In this document: piece after piece, positions 60,165 to 64,000 of the stretch | How the letters are laid out: each line of letters begins with the position of its first letter | Numbering within the stretch: position 1 is the first letter of the stretch | Assembly: GCA_043228905.1 (NCBI GenBank) | Contig: JBHGNT010000016.1 | Coordinates: 4,650,001 to 4,714,000 of the forward strand | Source: Azolla caroliniana | Taxonomy: Eukaryota; Polypodiophyta | DNA: 64,000 nucleotides | Direction: 5' to 3' | Position numbers and translations under genes: made by a program | The notes under the pieces: model-generated | The model's database searches: none | What the model was told of the DNA's origin: nothing | The model's input: the letters and a program-made list of their open reading frames with translations, nothing else

Positions 60165-63100
60165 TGTATACATAAATATATTGACTTAATCCAAAAGGAG
60201 GTGGAACAAATGAAACACTAATGAACTCATCATCAAATTTGACTAACTAAAAGAATGGGTCTTCCTTCCATTTGAAAACGTAAAGATTCGTGTTTCTGAA
60301 CAACTAATCCGGCCACTTCCAAGACATTAAGATGAGGAAGTAAATGTTGCATTGTTGCAACAAATACTTGGCTTTATAATCCAAGTCCCCATTCGTGAAG
60401 GATGGGAAATGGCAAGAGACCTTGAATTAGAATATTGTGTCTTCGACTATTTATTATCCAATATATTGAAACTCGCCATTTATGAGCTATTAAGGATAAA
60501 CATTAAGAGGAAGGGCCAAAGGCAAAAGTTGTGCCATCACAAAGACAATATCATAAACACATAAACTTGCACCAAAGTAGTCAATCAATGCAATAAGGAT
60601 CACGAAAAGGTTGACGCCTTCAAGCCCACTTCAAAAGTGATTATATTAATTTCAATCTCTTGGTAAATGTGAATGGCACAAGTATAGTTGCGATAATTAT
60701 TGGTCATGGATTTTGGTAATGATATGATCTATGTGTAAAGGTACCAAGACCTACCAAATCCACATGCACACCCTCATGACTGACCTATAAATTATGAAAA
60801 AATTTGAAACCAGCTTACTTGTTTGCAAACTAGAGGATGATTGGGAGTACAACAAAAATGTGATAAGTACCGAGACAAATCGATTGCTAGCTCCACCGTA
60901 GATAACAACTAGATACATGTGTTCCCATAATATATGCAATGTATCATATTGGTATGAAGCATTGTGACGAGGACAAGCTATGATATCTTTGTTCAACTAG
61001 AGCACCCTCCCATATACAAGTGAACCATTAGATGCAAAGAGATCAATTCATTTTTACATCCTACATTTGAAACTCACCAAGTCCAAGTGAATAGAGCATA
61101 TATGCACCAAACCATTAACAACCCACTATAATGCATTGATGAACTTTTATGCTTGGATCCTTCTTCTGGTGTATCGCAGAAATTACTATGCTGCAAAATT
61201 TATTGAATCCCTTTCTCTTTCTAATCCTGTTACAAAAACTACACTTAGAGTAAAAAAGAAGTGCTCATGGACTGAAAAAGCAAATTAAATTTTTTGGCAA
61301 CAAAAAGAAGAGGCAAAAGAATAGACATGGTTAGCATTAAACAAACACTTCATTAGTGAGGTCATAGGCTTTACAAAAGGAAGTACTCGTCTTGTCTTGT
61401 CTTGTATGAAATAATAAGTGCATCCAAACAAACACTATCATTGCGCACTATATTGTCGATACATACAGGTACCAAGAAATGTTAACTTTTCTAAAGGGAA
61501 TCACTATTAGAATAAATAAAAGCATGATAGACAAATGTATATAAAAGCGAGATAACCAAAGAGTGGCCCAACCAATGACAAAGATGATGGTGCAAAGATA
61601 AGTACAAAATTGATGCAAATGATGGTGTACCAAAAAATGGACAATGCTTCTAAATTTGAATCATTAAATGAATTGGAAAAAGAAGTCAGAATTTATGATA
61701 TGTTAAATGTTAGCAATCCAAGCCAAAATATGAATTTAATGGCCTTGGATTGTGATATAGTGCACGTGATTTACTAAAATTGTTTATTTATAATGTTAAA
61801 AATAGGTCGGTATATTTTAGTTTGAGGCACATGTGGTGAGAAATTTTCTAAACAAGTACTACCAATTGGTTAAACTCAAGTTATTTGTTCTTAAAAGAAA
61901 AAGGTATAGACGAACTTTCAAGTACACTAACCAACATATTACATTATTCTCACGCCTTCGATTGATAAAGTGAGTTCAATAGTCCTAGATTGGTGGATGT
62001 TTTATAGGATTTTAAGCTTTGTTAAGGTTCACTTTATGCAAGTTCCTCCATAGCTGCTATTTGATCAACCTTTTTGTAGTCAAGAAATGATGGCGCCGAC
62101 AACGGTAGGTAGTGTGAACCCAAGGTGTAAATGACAATGGACATGCTATATAAATGACATGACATGAGATATTTGTTATCCCATTTTTCATCGAACATGG
62201 CCTCTTCTCACAAGTAAGGATTTTTTGTGTTGTTATTTTAGCTCTTTCCATTTTCAATATGATATTTGGAACATGCATGTGGATGTTTAACAAAACCACA
62301 AAGAGATTCATGTTTCGTTAGTTTTGACAAAAATAATTTACGATAGTTTAAAAGATTGGATTATTGAACTTGGAATGCAATCCTCTCCCTACCATGAGTA
62401 ATGTAAATAAATGTCTGCATGATACGATGGGAGATGAAGTGAGAAATGCAAAGAGAAACTAGAGAGAGAGAGAGATTTTATAGTTGTCCTTGGAGGTCAA
62501 GCAAAGATCACATTCTCTATATGGGACACTTAAATTGAATTCATATTCTTGTAGAGATGTGATGTTGAAGTATTGTCATCCAATTGATGTTTATGCATTG
62601 GGAGGCTAAAAAGAAACATGTAATATGTTTACTAGAGATGTAAAACGGGTAGAATGGTTACAACAAAATATTTATTTAAGCTAGTTGCAAGAACTTAGAA
62701 AAGTGGAAGGTAGCTATCATATATGTAAGTCATTTCTTGTATAGCAGGGTGATTTCTTAATACTATTTAGTATCTTTTTTATATAAAAAAAGAGTTTTGG
62801 AAGCTCACTTCAAGGCTATGAAGAGAGAGGCCTAGTATAGGGACTCAAGATGCATGAAGATAGTAAGCATGAGAAACAACTAAGATAAAAGAGATGTAGA
62901 TGGAGTTGGGAAAGCAAAATATATGTGGTATGGTGAAGTGATTGGTGTTTATGGTTCCTCCCCTTATCAATGAATATATATAAATCTAGTAATATAATTT
63001 CACTCATTATTATGAACAATTTGTGCTTTAGGGGGTTAAGTCTTTTTTAATTGTCTCTCCTTGGCCATTCTAAACAAATATTAATTAGTTGGGAAATTTG

Positions 63101-63179
63101 TTTTCAAAGTATTTCAATTGTCTACATATGTGTTATGTTTTCATCCGCGTACTCATGTTCACGTGCACATTTATTTTAG
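60165..63179. other. AT-rich intergenic region, possible intron or promoter
   Basis: No recognisable transposon protein or gene was found. Short open frames here have no motif. A CTTGT repeat lies near 61391-61407 and a GA run near 62462-62475. The right end is a splice acceptor (TTTATTTTAG at 63170-63179), so part of this stretch is intron of the SDR gene. The first exon was not located. Confidence 0.6.
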
Positions 63180-64000
63180 GCTAGAGGGAAAAGTTGCCAT
63201 CATCACTGGCGGAGCAAGTGGCATAGGTGCGGCTACAACAAACTTGTTTGTGGAAAATGGTGCATTGGTTATAATAGCTGACATTGATGATGAATTGGGA
63301 ACCAATCTCGTACAAACCCTTGGTCCCCATATTGTTTCTTATAAGCATTGTGATGTCACCATCGAAACTGACATAGAGGCTCTTATCGCATTCACATTAG
63401 CTAAATGGGGAAAACTTGATATTATGATAAGTAATGTAGGAGTTCTAGGCAAAGACGCATCTGAGATTATGAATGTAGATATGATAAACTTTCATGATGT
63501 TATGTCAGTTAATGTATATGGCATGACTCTTGCCATTAAACATGCTAGCAAGGCCATGATTGAAGCTAGAACAAAGGGTGTGATCATATGCACCAATAGT
63601 GTAGCGAGTATTATTGCTGGAAAGGCACCACTTGTATACACTGTCTCGAAGCATGCTCTTCTTGGCCTAATGCGAGCATCGGCATCGTGCTTAGGAAAAT
63701 ATGGCATTCGTGTGAATTGTGTGTCACCATCAAGTGTACTAACACCCCTCCCCTTAAAATTTCTACGAGAGGTCAATGGATTTACTTCCTTGTCTGAACA
63801 TGAGTTTCAAGACCTTAACGACTCCAGGAATGTTCTTGTTGGTCACTCATTATCTCCTCTTGGCGTTGCACAATCTATCCTTTATTTAGCATCAAATGAT
63901 GCTTCATTTGTTAGTGGCCACAATCTTGTTATCGATGGAGGCTTAACTATAACTTGCATGCAACCAAGTCTTGCAACTATTGGAAGGATGCGTGAGATAG
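63180..64000 (+). CDS. Short-chain dehydrogenase/reductase, SDR110C-like, partial
   Basis: A single open exon of 273 codons, still open at the window edge. It begins at a splice acceptor with LEGKVAIITGGASGIGAA, the NAD(P)-binding TGxxxGIG, then an Asp after the second strand (IIADIDDE), which favours NAD(H). MISNVG replaces the usual NNAG. Catalytic Ser is in ICTNSVASI and Tyr-Lys in YTVSK. VNCVSPSSVLTPLP and VSGHNLVIDGGL are typical family features. The short missing N-terminus matches the known exon structure of the plant secoisolariciresinol-dehydrogenase/ABA2-like group. Substrate is unknown; members act on alcohols of lignans, terpenoids or hormones. The soluble enzyme is probably cytosolic. 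Confidence 0.9.

Noticed and set aside
60352-60564. 70-residue frame MLQQILGF...
   Set aside because: Short, AT-rich context, no motif or neighbour support.
62812-62850. First exon of the SDR gene at ATGAAGAGAGAG
   Set aside because: No GT donor in a fitting phase follows; not supportable.

Overview
The window is a block of nested LTR retrotransposons from a repeat-rich plant genome. Plant origin is indicated by Ty1/copia polyproteins primed by initiator-Met-like sites (TGGTATCAGAG), by several Ty3/gypsy families, and by a plant-type SDR gene cut by the right edge. The species cannot be told. Nearly all open frames belong to gag, protease (PR), integrase (IN), reverse transcriptase (RT) or RNase H (RH) of about a dozen elements. 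No CRISPR, rRNA or intact tRNA gene was seen.

Layout. 1-3182 is the 5' part of a decayed minus-strand copia element (C1) lying in a gypsy RT fragment (3183-3348). It is followed by two LTR pieces and a copia RH tail (3349-4355). 4356-8235 is AT-rich, non-coding DNA with an array of degenerate hairpin repeats (5381-6970), a GA microsatellite, a tRNA-like piece and a ~515-bp inverted repeat. From 8236 to 60164 everything sits in or next to an old minus-strand gypsy element, G0, whose 5' LTR is 59708-60164 and whose first coding region survives in three pieces. Two copia elements landed in G0. C2 (8365-30193, target-site duplication CTCAT) holds gypsy G1 (11335-27720), which holds gypsy G2 (13397-22775, CCACT). 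C3 (30298 to about 59467, plus strand) holds copia C4 (31226-37341, itself carrying a solo-LTR-like insert at 35468-36553), gypsy G3 (38099-44435) and copia C5 (45702-57060, CCAAC). C5 holds copia C6 (51047-56543, CAGGA). Nesting is up to four deep.

The innermost elements are the best preserved. C6 has two 691-bp LTRs with one visible difference and an uninterrupted 1357-residue Gag-Pol, so it is probably very young. G2 has 457-bp LTRs with four differences and open gag and pol frames. G2 is the most unusual element. Its Gag has three zinc knuckles split by a long Gln/Asn-rich prion-like tract. Downstream of pol it carries about 2.7 kb of extra sense-strand coding sequence (a novel N-terminal region, then a long coiled coil and an acidic tail). 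It lacks an obvious polypurine tract and instead has an inverted 10-mer beside both LTRs. C1, C3, C4, C5, G1 and G3 carry stops, frameshifts and deletions.

At 63180-64000 an exon of a short-chain dehydrogenase/reductase gene (SDR110C type) runs off the window. It is the only likely cellular gene found.
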